Assembly (NCBI GenBank): GCA_964036275.1
Contig: OZ038434.1
Coordinates: 24,969,413-25,033,412, forward strand
DNA: 64,000 nucleotides
Direction: 5' to 3'
Origin: Litoditis marina
Taxonomy: Eukaryota > Nematoda > Chromadorea > Rhabditida > Rhabditidae
How positions within the stretch are numbered: position 1 is the first letter of the stretch; every line of letters starts with the position of its first letter. The notes under the pieces are model-generated. The model was not told the DNA's origin. It saw only the letters and a program-made list of their open reading frames with translations, and searched no databases. Position numbers and translations under genes: made by a program. Below, in pieces: positions 37,000 to 49,412 of the stretch.

Positions 37000-37935
37000 T
37001 ATCGATCTGGAATCATGTGTTTTTTATCGGACTGGTAATTTGATCTACCTCAACACCTACACCTACAACTACAATACACATCTCAGTTTTGTTGCGAATG
37101 AACTGAACCGCTGGGGCATCAAATTACAAAACTTGATTCTATGTCTGGAAACCAAAAATGTTGTACAGCATAATACAATTAGTACGATATGATCAAGAAC
37201 CAGACTCTTCTCTTGAACCTAAAAAGATCATTGCGTGATCTCACTCTCATGAAATGCTTATTTCAATACGATTCTTGCGATTCTTACTCATGAACTTGCG
37301 AAACTTAGGAAAACTTCCTTTGGACTTACTCGCGGTTCTGCAACCTGACTATATAACTAGTTAAACAATGAACGAGCAACCGAGGAACGTACATCTTGAG
37401 AACTACTCCTGAATTTTAATGCGGTAACGTTCATTGAGCATAGATTATTTAACAAAAGTAGTCGTAATTGAACTTGCGAAAATAAAATCTCTTTACATCA
37501 TAATAAATACCACCATAAAAACGCAGAACTGAAAGACAAACAGAACTGAGAACTGTAAAAACCAGAGTTTTGAAGATTACCCTTGTGCTGATGTCAACCT
37601 TCGAAAGAAACCAACCGTTCAACTCCACCGAAACGATAAAAACTGAACTAAAAATATCAAATGCACACAACTTGACAGAAAAAGAACTTTTCGTAAACCA
37701 ATGTACTAGTGCATTCGAACTATTTCATACCTGTTTTACACGTGATTACGTGAGCTTGGAAATCAAAACAGACCTGTAAAACTGGTATCGTAAGATACTC
37801 CCAAGAAAACTCTGGAAAAGTTTGAGAACGAAATTCCACCAGAGCCTCCACGAAACATCGATATTCATACGAAGGTTTTGACAACCTTTTTTAAGATGAA
37901 GAACATGTTTGTTCCTCTCGCTTTAGTTTGATAAT

Positions 37936-38055
37936 TGTATTGCCCACTCACGTGAACCATGTTGAACACAGCAGAACCAGAAACGTGCAATGACAAAGTG
38001 CACTTTTTATTAGAATGCCAACTTTACGTGACTATTCAACTAACTTCCAGTATAG
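37936..38055 (+). mobile_element. CACGTGA-type MITE (family A)
   Basis: Right-copy counterpart of 12679-12798. Confidence 0.75.
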
Positions 38056-40170
38056 ACTTTCAACCGGAGTGTAACAGACATCCTCTTGTAGGTTACACGT
38101 TCGGTTTATCTAAGATTATGGTAACTTATTACAAAAAAGTGTTTCAAATATTTTGTGACAACGTTGATGGTTGAACTAGAAAGCAGGCATCAAAACATGC
38201 GGTAAGTGTACTGTAGGAGTCTGAGTAGGAATGAAGACTACACTTAGTGTATATTCGTGATTTGGTGACAGCGAAGCTGGTTTGAATAAACTTTTTTTGT
38301 GAACGGAGTTGTTTGTGTATTGTTATAATATGATCACCTTACTTCATACTACATAGCTTCATTTTTCGTCAAAGTTGCAACCCCCACTTCCTTTTATTCA
38401 GAAAACTAGATCTCTGTGTGTACATATTGAAATAGATGTGTGGTCTATGAATTAATTCCCCCTCCCTCTCTTTCTTGACTGTTTGTGAGAAACATATTAG
38501 TTGCTTCCGGATTTGTTACCAAGTGACGAGAAAGTAAGCGGCTTACACACACACTTCTGGTGATGAATACATCTCTAGTACTACGACTAAGGGGAGCGAA
38601 GTACGTTTTAAGTTGGATGAGATCATAGTACGTAAAATGCGAAAGCAGCTCGAAGTTTCAGTGGAGCATCAGCCCATCAGCTCGCCAAAGTGGTTATTTC
38701 AGAAAAAATAGTATACGTCAGAATTGAAGAACGTCAGATAATAGAGTTCACGTTCTACATGATTATTCCAATTATGAGGATCGCTATTTTTGAGCAAACC
38801 TATACGGTGTACGTTGCTTCACCGGTTGTGATTGTAGTTTTATTCCGTTTCTTAACACTCGAAACTCGAGAACCATGACGTGTTTCAAAATGAAACGACA
38901 ACGAATTTCCCATAACTTCCTATCTTTTAGATGTACTTTTAGTTCGGGCTGACAAGACGAACTAAATCGCGGGGTTGAACACATCGTAAACGATAGTTTT
39001 GCGTCCGCTCACGGTATGGTCTGTAATTCTTCTAGAATTTAGAGCGAGGTAGATGAGTAAATGTTGTACAACACGTTTTCTGTTTAAGGATTCGTTTGAA
39101 ACAGAATTTTTTTTAGAGATTGTTTTCTGATCGAACTACAGCTCAAGTGTTGTCCCCCGTGTTTAGGACTTAGTCTCGGTGAGACACGAGGTGTAGTCAT
39201 CTTTTCCGAAATCTCCCCCAAATGCTACTATAAACCTGGAGTACCAAGAGATGAGCCTCTAAGAAGTGTAAAAACATCCTACTCGCTACAAAGTGCACCC
39301 AGAAATCTCTAAGCTACTTTTCACTGGTTCGTTGATAATTACACAAATCCTAATTTCCTCGATCCTTTTCGCCGTAAAACCGCAGTAAGCTTTCGAAGTT
39401 AGGCACAGGGTTCCAACAAAAACGCAGCGAAAGAATAGTTGTAGTAGATCAAATTCTAATAATCCCAACTTTCCGATGACTGCGTCACTTCTGCTACGCA
39501 CTATTTCTTAGCCCTCGCATCTCCTGAAATACAGATTTCACTAAATAGTGAATTTTTAAAAAGCGAGCCAGTACGGTGTATTTCTGTATCTCGCTGTGTT
39601 TGTAATATAATTTCCGTTGCTTTTCAGTCGGAATTAAAAAAATTGGTACAACAAAGATTTGGTCACTTCCTATACGATCAGTTGCCAACCTACGTCTCTT
39701 TCATCATGCACTGTTGACTACTGGAATACAAACTAGTGAGTAGATCAAAGATTCAGCATGTGGTGACGATGAGATTATCTTCATACGTGGTCAATTTTTT
39801 CTGAAACTTTATAGGATTTGTCGTCAGTAGTTGGTATAGGAATATGTTTCACGAGGAGTGCCAATCATCATCTCTAAGTGCAACTTGTCACTGTTATCAA
39901 AATAGCAGAATTCAGGTTGTAGTCCAGCCGAGAATACGCGCACAAGGAATGAAATTTCCCTTAAAGTAGAACTATTATGTGGACCAATCCCTACGGATCG
40001 GTCCTTTCAATGACAATTGAAAAATGTATTGCAGTTTAAAGGACCGAAGCGTTGAGATTGGTCCACATAGTCGTTTTTCTTTAAATTTGCAATCATACTA
40101 CAAACTCAGACAAACGTGGATTCAAACTAAAAACACATAATATCGGGTCCCAACGACCATGTCCAGGCTT

Positions 40171-40357
40171 CCTGGCGGCGTAGCAATCCTCACAAAAGTT
40201 CATGAGATCACCTCATAAGCTAATAGCACGATCTTCTCATAAGGTTCTATTGATTGCTATGCTACAACATGGAGAGTTCACGAGTAGCTCATGAGGTATC
40301 TCATGAGAAACTCATATGAACTTCTTATGAGGTTGGACGGTTTGCTACGCCGCCTGG
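40171..40357. mobile_element. CGGCGTAGCAAT inverted-repeat MITE (family B)
   Basis: Right-copy counterpart of 14924-15110. Confidence 0.8.
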
Positions 40358-40587
40358 CGCGGTTGCAGGCACTCAACAACCTTACGATATATTTCATGAG
40401 CAACATCTCATGAACTGCTCATGAGCTTCTATTGATTTCAAAGCTACTACATTAAGAGTTCACAAGTAGCTCACGAGTCACGAGCCATTCATGAAATTTT
40501 CATGGAAAACTTATTCGAACTTCTCATGAGGTTGGACGGTATGCTACGTCGCAGGGCTTCCTGCTGGTGTGAGTTCACATTTAAAGG

Positions 40588-40773
40588 AGCGCAGAGTGGA
40601 AAGCTAGTTTCGGTACCCCGGGGTACCTAAACTTAACGGTGCGGCGCCAAAAACAAGCTAAATCATGTGAACCGTATGCAGATCAGGTTGGTTAGTTCGG
40701 ATTAAAAATTTTATAATTCGGTTTTTTTTTTCAGCAGCTCTTTCATATTAACTTTCCTTCCTGTCCCCTTTTA
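40588..40773. mobile_element. GGTACCCC palindrome MITE (family C)
   Basis: Right-copy counterpart of 15425-15608. Confidence 0.8.
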
Positions 40774-41177
40774 ATTCTCCGCTTTCCGAGTGATGGAAGA
40801 TTCATATGAACAGTTTCCAGCCTACGCATCATCTGCAAACCGATTTTGCAAAAAAAGAGTAGATCAGTCATTCGGCATGTGATATGACGACGGGATGATC
40901 CTGCATACGTGGTCAGATTTCAGGAACTTATTGGTTTTACTGGATTTGTCGTCAGTAATGGAATTGATGTATAAGAGATGCCCAAATCTTGGATGTAGTT
41001 CGATTTTCATTCACGCTATGAACTTTGAATCTTGAACGACAACGAATGTCAGATAATGGTATTGAGGTAAAAGAGGTAAAAGCGAAATACTGAGAGAGAA
41101 AAGTTGCAATTTTAATCAAGTGGTAAAATCTGCTTGAAACACAAAAAACCCCAGATTCTTCCTTTTTCTTCTCTTTC

Positions 41178-44100
41178 TCATTTCTTTCCGCAAAGTCCAC
41201 AGGTGGCGGCACAGTATTCTGACTTGGTGGCCAATGAATAATCTTCACTGATACAGAAATAATTGAAAGCCCAGGCAGCGCAGCTGAAATTCAGTTTTAA
41301 GCATCTAATCACAGTTTTCTCGGTCTTTATCGGGTTCTATTGGTTTCTAAATAATTGTTTTTATGATTCCAGTTACGGTTCGATGAACATTGTTCTAGTT
41401 CTTATAGAGTAAAATGTAATTAAAAAGATTTGGAAATGTAATTAAAAAGAGGTAATGGTGTTGTTTTCCACGATGTGATGTTACAGGCCAGTTCTGTATC
41501 GAATCAGATTTTTTGTACTACGAATTCAATTTTTTTGAGAATACCAATGAGCTTCCCTTTCGATTTTTTCGCTTCCACTCGCTTGTGGGTTTTTAGGTTT
41601 TTACGATCCCTGTTGCCTTGTTGGCCTTTATTGGTGTTTCAAGAAGGACGATTATGTGAAACAAACCCAACGCTCCGGTCCTTTAAAGGAGGGCAGAATG
41701 GAAAGCCAGTTTAGGTACCCCGGGGTACCTAAACCTAAGGTTGCGCGCGCCAAAACTGACTAAAACATGTGAACCGTATGCAAATACGGTTTGTCAGTTT
41801 GAATGAAGGAAGATATCATTTAGTTTCTCTTGAGCAGATTTTTCATATTAACTTTCCTTTCTGTCCCCCTTTAAACTGCGATACATTTTTTAATTACATA
41901 AAGACCGATGCGTCGGGAGTGTTTCCCATAACCGTTCTACTTCAAAGGGGGGGGGGGGGCAGAATGGAAAGTTCATATTGAAGAGCTGCTCATGATAAAC
42001 CGATATATACACATCCTATTTCACACTAACGAACCTACTTTGCATACGGTGCACTTATTTGCTCTCCAAACTAGCTTTCCATTCTGTTTTCCTTTAAATA
42101 CTTTTCCCGTTATATGAGCTTCAATAAATGTTTTAAGTATCATTCTTAATTAATAATATAGCCGTTAACCCACTTTGAGCTGGAGTCCTCGCACGTGTTG
42201 GATGTACACAGACCACAAGTTCGCCGACAGTTCTCCTGAAAATGGTTAAAAAACATTGAAACAAAAACAAATAGTTTTTAATAAGAAAGTACCTAGTATA
42301 TCGACCTCACTATTAGATTCCAATTTTTGTTATTGATCATAATCATTAATATGTATTTTATCTTACATTCAACACATCTTATGATATATATCTTTCATTT
42401 CTCTTTCTTCAATAAAACATTTTTATTCAATCTGCTACTTCCACGTCGCTTCAGTTTCTGTTCTGTATTTATGTAGATTGTTTGTGTGCTGTTTTGAGTA
42501 GTTTTTATAAGGTTATTTTTGATAGCAATGTCGTACAAATAATACTGGATAAATAATTGGAGAGTAGTCTATATTTGCCTCCCACCCTGGTCGAAAATGG
42601 ATTGAATAGGGCGCGTACTACAATCGCCCCCCACCTTTTGGGGGCATATTTACTGTAGACTTGGTTTGAGTGGGGGGTGATTGGTCATCAGCTCCGGGTA
42701 TTTACTGCCCCCCCCCCCCCATTCTGCATTGTGGGGGATGCCTGTTCATTGTCGAAGATGTACAGTTTACCAATTTACCAATTACCAATAACCCCCCCCC
42801 ACTTACCAATAACCCCCACCTTCGCGCAATTTTTCTAGAATTTCAATTAGGTGGGGGGTTCAATTAGTAACACGAGGATTGTACATTTTCCTCGAAAAAC
42901 AATTGATGAAAAAAGACTATGAATTACTTACCGCCACGAAGTCCTCCATTCCGATTGTCACACAAATTCTGGGATCGTTCTCGCAGTAGGGCACGCGGTC
43001 AAAACATCCTCCTTTGAAAGAGAACACATACACTATCAGTCAATTTTACAGTCACGTGAAACATAGTTAAAAACTCAGAACCGTGCCACTACAAAGTGCA
43101 TGATTGCTCATTAGAATGCTAACTTTACGTAACTATTCTTACTACCTCTAGCGTGAAAAGATTCATTTGCGAAACAGCACGTGACTCTTTACATCGTTAG
43201 ATGTTGAACTACAATTAGATAAATATTGAAGAATTGATATGACGGAAAAAGGGCGAAGTAGCCCTGTTACGCGCTCAAAGTGATAGACGCAACTAGACAG
43301 TGCTATACGATTGAACGGTGATTGTGCATGTTCATTCGTATAGCACTGAACCTCCTCGAATCTGACACAATACGCCGTTTGTCAGAACGATAAGATACCA
43401 AACCAGGGCTTACCAGCCCGGATGTTCATGTAGAGTTGTCGGCGGGAGCATACTGTATATCTCAATTTGTGCGGTGTAAGAACTCATGTATACGATTCGT
43501 CAACAGCGCTGCTATAAGCTAAGCTGGTATAGTGGTTAGCGTCCGTGCCTCCCAACTTTTGAGCCAGGTTGTTCGAATCTCACATGAGGCGCATATTTTA
43601 AGAATTTGACCTACACTATAGGTTCCTTTTATTTCGAGGATTTCGTCGTAAAATTGAAGAGAAACAAGTCCGACTATGCTCAGACTGTGACCGTATTTCG
43701 TGAGCTCATTTGGATAGGCTGCTTGAGCTCACGGAATGGTACCAAACACGAAGTACTCTAGTTGTCGCCAACGGAATGACGGGAGGGTACTGTATATCTC
43801 ACTTTTCGCCGTGTAGGGACACATTTCCTTGATTCGAAGACTCGGCGCTTGTGAGCTCTAGTAGCGCAGTGGTTAGCTTATCGCTACAAAACTTTTGCTC
43901 ACAGGTTCGATTTCGGCGGGAAGAACTTCTTCAAATTTTGCCCCCAAAAATGAGCTACTGCGCTATTTGAGCAAAATTTGAATAGCGTCCCACAGTCTAT
44001 TCGATCAATTGTTTCGAAAACTAGTTCTCTCTGTGTGAAACAGGTGAATCTATGAGTGAATAGCAGAAAGAATAATCAATTTATCGTAACCTGAATCAGA

Positions 44101-47100
44101 CGTCGTTATTCAAATTTTGTTCAGATAGCTTATCTGCTTCAGGCTATTTAGGATTGAAAATACTACCACTGATATGAGTTTCTCTTGAGATTTTCATGAT
44201 ATATTCCAGCTCCCTAGGCTGTGCATAGTAATCAATAGAATATCATGAGAAGTTCATGAGATGTTGCTTACAAGGTAATTGAGAGATTGCTACACCGTGT
44301 TTCTCACCTTGATTACATAGTCCACAGGCGGATGGACAATCTTGTGCGATAATTGGTCTCAAGAGAAGGTCCTGACACATTTGAGGAGTCACGGTACCAC
44401 ACTCGATACGGGGAACTGAAAAGGAACTATGCTAGAAGTAAACTGAATAATCACGTAAAAAATATTTCTATTAAGGCATCGTGCACTTTTCATTGCACGT
44501 TTCCGAGTTCTGCTGTGTTTAACATGTTTCACGTGACTGTACAATTGACTTCCTGTTCCATACGGGGCACTAAAAAGGAAAAAGAACTCAGATTGAATGG
44601 TGAACTTTCGACAAAATCGCTGTGGACCGAACCAACCGGTTCGAGAAGAATCGGTTCGTTCTTGGTTCGGGAAAAGTCGGTTCCGGGAAAAATTAGCCAA
44701 ATTGAATGGCGTTTCTGACAAGTTTTAGAGCTTGTAAACATAGCTTCCTCCCCAATCAATATGACATTGAAGGAGAAACATTATTATCACCCAACAGTTG
44801 GAAACTACACAAAGAATTCTCATTGACCAGCCACTTCTGAAGCGGCCCCGGCGAGAGAGTGCGCAGAGCAGAGGGACGCAGGTTGTAACGACTTTCTTTT
44901 TTTAGAAAGAGGGACTTTCTTTTTTGTATTTTGCCTATCGCAGTAATTGGCGCGAATCTAGGTGGCGAGAACTTCTCAGAACGATCAGCGCCAATTCTCA
45001 GCGATTGGTCAGCTACAAAAGCGACAGAGCATGCTGGTCAACAAAACCTCAGATATCTGCGTTTCTCCGACCTCCATACTCTCTCGTCGAGGCGGATACA
45101 AAACTGGCTGGGCAATTGGCTGTGAGAGTTATGGGTTATGACATGGTATACTAGAAGTAAATTGAATAGTCACGTGAAGTAAGCATGAGGAATCGTGTAC
45201 TTTGTCATTGCACGTTTCTGAGTTCTGCTGTGTTTAACACGTCTTTGTGCAACTGACTAACAGTATAATCGCGCGGAGCGCGAAGCGCTCTGCGTGAGTT
45301 GTCTTTGGTTTGGCCATTGCGGACTCGTTTTTTCCTTTTAATTAACAAAAATCTTCAAACATATTCTTTTTTTGAAAACTAAAAAGCGAAAACGTTAGAG
45401 AATCACAAATTGAACATTGTGTGAAAATTTCAGCCAAATCGGATTATTTTCGCCTGAGTTATGGTTTCGTGTCGTTGTTGAAAAGTTCCGCCGTAATTCG
45501 TCCCTCGTCCCTCCTCCCTCGTCCCTCCTCCCTCACGGAATTCTGTCCGCATCGTAGTGGAAAAACTACTGAACCAATTTGGCTGAAATTTGAAACATCT
45601 ATTCTATGGCAAAAGTTAGCTCGTCGCGCCAAGTATGAAATGTATATGTAATCTCTGGCGCCGGGCGCGGACGCCAATAGGCGCCAAAAACGACTATTGG
45701 AAAAACTATCGAACCGATTTAGCTGAAATTTGAAACATGAGTTCTAATGCAAAATTTAGCATGTCGCGCCAAATATGAGATGTATACATCACCATTGGCG
45801 CCCGACGCTGACGCCAATAGGCGCCAAAAACGGCAAAACACTATTTATCATCAACTAAAATGTTGAACACTAATAGAAATTGAATAATTTAATGGAAAGT
45901 GTGAAAGTCTTTTTCCAAAACTGAAATTTTTCTTCTGGCGCTCGAACCAGGCGCCATATGGCGCCAAAACCCAAACTCACGACAGCGTCAATGGAATCGT
46001 CTGAAATTCGGTACACTAAATAACTATCACATGGCAAGTAAGATGCTCAATCTGAAAATCAAAAAAAGTTCTGTTGGCATTGTGCGCTGCCGCCAATTGG
46101 CGCCAAAGTTGGAAAAATATCAGTTATCGTCAATCAAACTGTTTCAAGTTAACAGATATTGAATATTCCAATGTGAAATAAAGATCCACAAATTCAAAAT
46201 CGAATTTTATCGTCTGGCTCGGAACAGACGCCAAATGGCGCCAAAACAAAAACACACGAAGCTGGCAATTGAATAGTTTGAATATTGCTCCAATCAGTAA
46301 TTGACACATGTAGTGTGTACTGGTAGCTCAAAAACCTAGAAAATTTCGTTTCGTTCTGGCACCAGACGCGTGTACCAATTGGCGCAGGAATAAAAAAAAA
46401 GTTTCAACATGAAGGTTTTCGATGTGGTATTGGAAATAATGGCTATATTGTAAGTGAGTTGGTGTCTCTAATTGTAGATTTGTCAATGGCGCCAATCCCC
46501 ATCGCTTATCGCCGCTAAAAGCGGTGTACATGTCAATCGGAACGTTTAGCGTTTTTGTTCAGTTGTTAATAGTCACAGAGCCAGTAACCTGCGTTATATT
46601 ACAACATCAGCAATTTTATGGTCTGCATTCGGCTTCGTGCACACACAAAACTGAGATTTCCATAATAATATAATGAGTTCACAAGATTCACTCTGTAAAT
46701 AGGCAACATATGAAGTTGTAGGAGTACAACTAGCAAAAAAAGGACAATTAGTAAAAAGTGGGGGAACCAACAAATGTGTGAGTTGTTTTTGGTTCGACCT
46801 CGATATCAGCAAAAAGTGAACGATACAAATTGCTGTGATACTGTAGCAGAAGTATTCTGCAAAAATAGAACAATACAAATGTTGCACAATGGTTCACAAC
46901 GCACGCATGTCGTCAAAGCACAAATACCCTTCGGCAATTTCTGAAATATTTTTTTATAAAAAAAGAAGAAATACCCTTCGGCAATTTCTGAAATATCATG
47001 CGGGTTTTGTGAACCATTGTGCAACATTTGTATTGTTCTATTTTTGCAGAATACTTCTGCTACAGTATCACAGCAATTTGTATCGTTCACTTTTTGCTGA

Positions 47101-48396
47101 TATCGAGGTCGAACCAAAAACAACTCACACATTTGTTGGTTCCCCCACTTTTTACTAATTGAGCTTACATTCGGCATCTTTGCAAGAGTAGGCACTCGTT
47201 TCGCAGCAATATCCACAGGTTTTCGGACAATGTGCAACCGCAAATGCCTTCAACTTTCCATTCGGGCCATCGGTACCCTGACAATAGAAAATTCGGTTCA
47301 TTCTTTCGGTTTTTGTGTAATTTTTTTCGACTCGGTTACCTGGGTAGGTATAGGTAACCAGAAAGTAACCTTTTCGCAAAGATGCAATCGTAGAAGTTCG
47401 TTAAGAAATAACCCATTTGATGTGAAAAACCAAGTTCTGGAATATGTCGAAAACAGCATATATTCGAGGTCCGACTCCACCTTAAAAATAATGAAATAAT
47501 TAACAAAAACTCACCGTAAAACAGAGAGGTGTTCTTTCTTCGGAACTTCCGGGTGTCACGCGTGGACCTGGATAAATTAGGTCACAGGCCTCGTCGGGGT
47601 CTCTGTTCGAGCATATAGTAGCTTGATCCGTGTACTGTAATATACAACAATTTTGGAATTAGATTATCTTACTAAAACATTGTGAATCCTCATTATTGTT
47701 AGTTAGTGATTACTGTTAGTCAATTGCCCTGTCACGTGAATCATGTAAGACACATCAAAACTCAGAAACGTGCAATGACAAAGTGCACGTTTCCTTATTA
47801 GAAAACTTATTTCACGTGACTATTCAAATTACTTCTAGTCTACAGCCTATATGATATATGTCTTCCCTCAGAGAGACTGCAATGGGCTAAATTGATCGGT
47901 GTACTGTAATACAGGGTCTGATTCTGTAAAGGTCCCAATGTTCGAATGTCCTATTCCAATGTCCCAATGTTCCATTTCATAGTCCCAGTGTCCCATTCCA
48001 ACCATACCCATAGTCTACATTTCCCCAAGAAAGACTGTCATATGCTCAATAAATTCAGAAAATTTCCCTTTAACCAACAAGTCTTTTTGTAACGGCCTCG
48101 ACGAGAGCGTGCGCAGGTCACGCAGACGGTCTTAGCCAGCTGCCACCTCTTTGACCTGCATGCGCTCTCGCTTTTGTAGCTGGCCAATCGCAGGAAATTG
48201 ACTCCAAAGATAGTATTCTGAGTAGCGGTTATTGACAGCAGATGAGAGAGCGTGTAGATCAAAGATACGCAGATAAATACCCGCTCACCAAACGTTTCAT
48301 TTGAAGATAACTCACCACTCCATTTGCAGTACAACTTTGATCGAAGATAGCATCCGACACGGCAAAAAGAGTAACTGCGACTGTCAATTTGAACAT
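41178..48396 (-). CDS. Secreted protein with four ShK (SXC) domains
   Basis: Seven exons: 48316-48396, 47515-47634, 47169-47277, 44308-44415, 42932-43011, 42174-42235 and 41178-41283. They sum to 666 nt with every phase compatible (221 aa). The signal peptide is MFKLTVAVTLFAVSDA, and the ATG lies one base after a TTTCCAG acceptor. Domains end in CPKTCGYC, CPSACGLC, CRRTCGLC and CAATCGLC, each with the six-Cys ShK spacing; domain 1 has a long insert. ShK modules occur in many secreted nematode proteins, alone or beside enzymes. Here there is no enzyme domain. Introns 3 and 4 are unusually long and packed with repeats. Reading through the exon 3 donor would give a stop after DAECKLN, a possible short one-domain form. 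Confidence 0.85.
41684..41874. mobile_element. GGTACCCC palindrome MITE (family C)
   Basis: Right-copy counterpart of 16521-16709. Confidence 0.8.
43031..43153 (+). mobile_element. CACGTGA-type MITE (family A)
   Basis: Contains CAGTCACGTGAAACATAGTT and a degenerate core; lies in ShK-gene intron 4. Confidence 0.7.
43522..43591 (+). other. tRNA-like sequence (probable SINE or tRNA relic)
   Basis: An A-box-like TGGTATAGTGGTTAGC and a B-box-like GTTCGAATC are correctly ordered and spaced. The acceptor and anticodon stems do not pair well. The flanking GGCGGGAGCATACTGTATAT recurs before the second tRNA-like sequence, so this looks like a tRNA-derived repeat. Confidence 0.5.
43853..43920 (+). other. 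tRNA-like sequence (probable SINE or tRNA relic)
   Basis: TAGCGCAGTGGTTAGC (A box) and AGGTTCGATTTC (B box) with tRNA spacing, but weak anticodon stem pairing. It is preceded by CGGGAGGGTACTGTATAT as in the first copy 330 bp away. A related leader is at 10370-10420. Confidence 0.5.
44430..44557 (-). mobile_element. CACGTGA-type MITE (family A)
   Basis: Reverse-oriented member beginning CTAGAAGTAAACTGAATAATC; lies in ShK-gene intron 3. Confidence 0.75.
45148..45267 (-). mobile_element. CACGTGA-type MITE (family A)
   Basis: Reverse-oriented, beginning ATACTAGAAGTAAATTGAAT and ending AACTGACTAACAGTAT. Confidence 0.75.
45655..46510. repeat. Degenerate GGCGCC-containing tandem repeat (~140-bp period)
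   Basis: GGCGCCA-type motifs recur near 45660, 45797, 45936, 46092, 46227, 46370 and 46490. They are separated by related sequence such as GAACCGATTT(A/G)GCTGAAATT. The tract is decayed, satellite-like and lies in ShK-gene intron 3. Confidence 0.65.
46745..47161. mobile_element. 417-bp foldback element with ~155-bp arms
   Basis: Bases 46745-46899 and 47007-47161 are inverted repeats that look identical by eye. The termini are CAATTAGTAAAAAGTGGGGG. The centre holds a direct repeat of about 28 bp (46922-46949 and 46969-46996). It ends only seven bases from the exon 3 donor of the ShK gene. It has no coding capacity, so it is non-autonomous. I could not define a clear target duplication. Confidence 0.85.
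47711..47841 (+). mobile_element. CACGTGA-type MITE (family A)
   Basis: ACTGTTAGTCAATTG left end, GTGCAATGACAAAGTGCACG core and ACTTCTAGT right end; lies in ShK-gene intron 1. Confidence 0.8.
48085..48270. mobile_element. Foldback repeat with CTCTCTCG arms
   Basis: Degenerate member: GACGAGAGCGTGCGCAGGTCA ... GACCTGCATGCGCTCTCGC. Confidence 0.7.
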
Positions 48397-48742
48397 TCTG
48401 GAAAGGAACGAAAAGTATCAGAGCATTCGAAACATTCACCAAAACAGGATTTATTCCAAGAAACGAACAGAGTCAAGATTCACAAAAGCTGTGTACCTTA
48501 AATCTGCGCCACGTATGATGATAATAACCAATGTTGTTTTTTTCAAATAAATACATTCAAATACACTTTTGATGGCGTAGATAAGTTATTGATCAGTGAA
48601 AGATGCCATTCAGTTCGTTTCGAGCCCATAACTGGATCAAATATGAAATCAAAACCAAATTTCAGACTTCGACTCGGGAAAGAACTAAAAATTCGTGAAA
48701 ACCAACATCCGAACGACCTCGAAAATTTTGATAAACAACTGT

Positions 48743-48873
48743 ATACTGTTAGTCAATTGCACAGTCACGTGAAACTTGTTAAACACAGCAGAACTCAGAA
48801 ACGTGCTATGACAAAGTGCACGTTTCCTCATTAGAAGTCTAACTTTACGTGAATATTCAATTTACTTCTAGTA
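48743..48873 (+). mobile_element. CACGTGA-type MITE (family A)
   Basis: Good full-length member from ACTGTTAGTCAATTGCACAG to TTTACTTCTAGTAT, about 350 bp upstream of the ShK start codon. Confidence 0.8.
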
Positions 48874-49412
48874 TAAATGGATAGTATGGAGTCTTCAGCG
48901 AGGTATAACTATGAATGTTGGTGTGCTGAAGAATGTAGCCGGTTCTCTTTTATAGAAACCTTTTTAATAACATCCATGTTGTTTTTATGAATTTTTGTAT
49001 TCAAAAGGATGTTTTGAACCTTGAAAACGTGATTAAACAATGGGGCGAAAAACTAACATATGACTGTGACAATTGAAATTCTGGACGGATTCGATTTTTG
49101 AATTTGGCACAAATTTCGGAATGAAAGAGTATTTCGATTGGTATCAGTAGATCATTGAGCAGTGAAATGGCTCGGTATGGTATAGTTGTGATTGAACCCA
49201 CTGAAACTACAGTACATTACTAAACTTTTATTATGAAGTTTTCTAATGCGAAATTTTACTAATTTTTTGATTATACATTAATAATCGAATGTAGAAACTA
49301 TTCAGTTTTATAATAACATTTTTATGATAACTGATTTGTGGAACTGACTAGGGTTAAAGCAAACCTTCCGGTTCGATTTCTCACCGAATCACTTGATTCA
49401 TCAATCAACTAC

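Larger units (their letters stand above)
24381..42411. repeat. Right copy of the segmental duplication
   Basis: The same sequence as 1-17254 in direct orientation. It is about 0.8 kb longer, mainly because of a 603-bp inverted-repeat element at 31219-31821 and small MITEs at 27053-27125, 27389-27550 and 27640-27712. Homology is lost at about 42410, within an intron of the intact ShK gene. Most of the block is nearly identical to the left copy. The ndc-80 intron 5-7 region (about 26450-27860) and the last few hundred bases are clearly more diverged. Confidence 0.95.
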
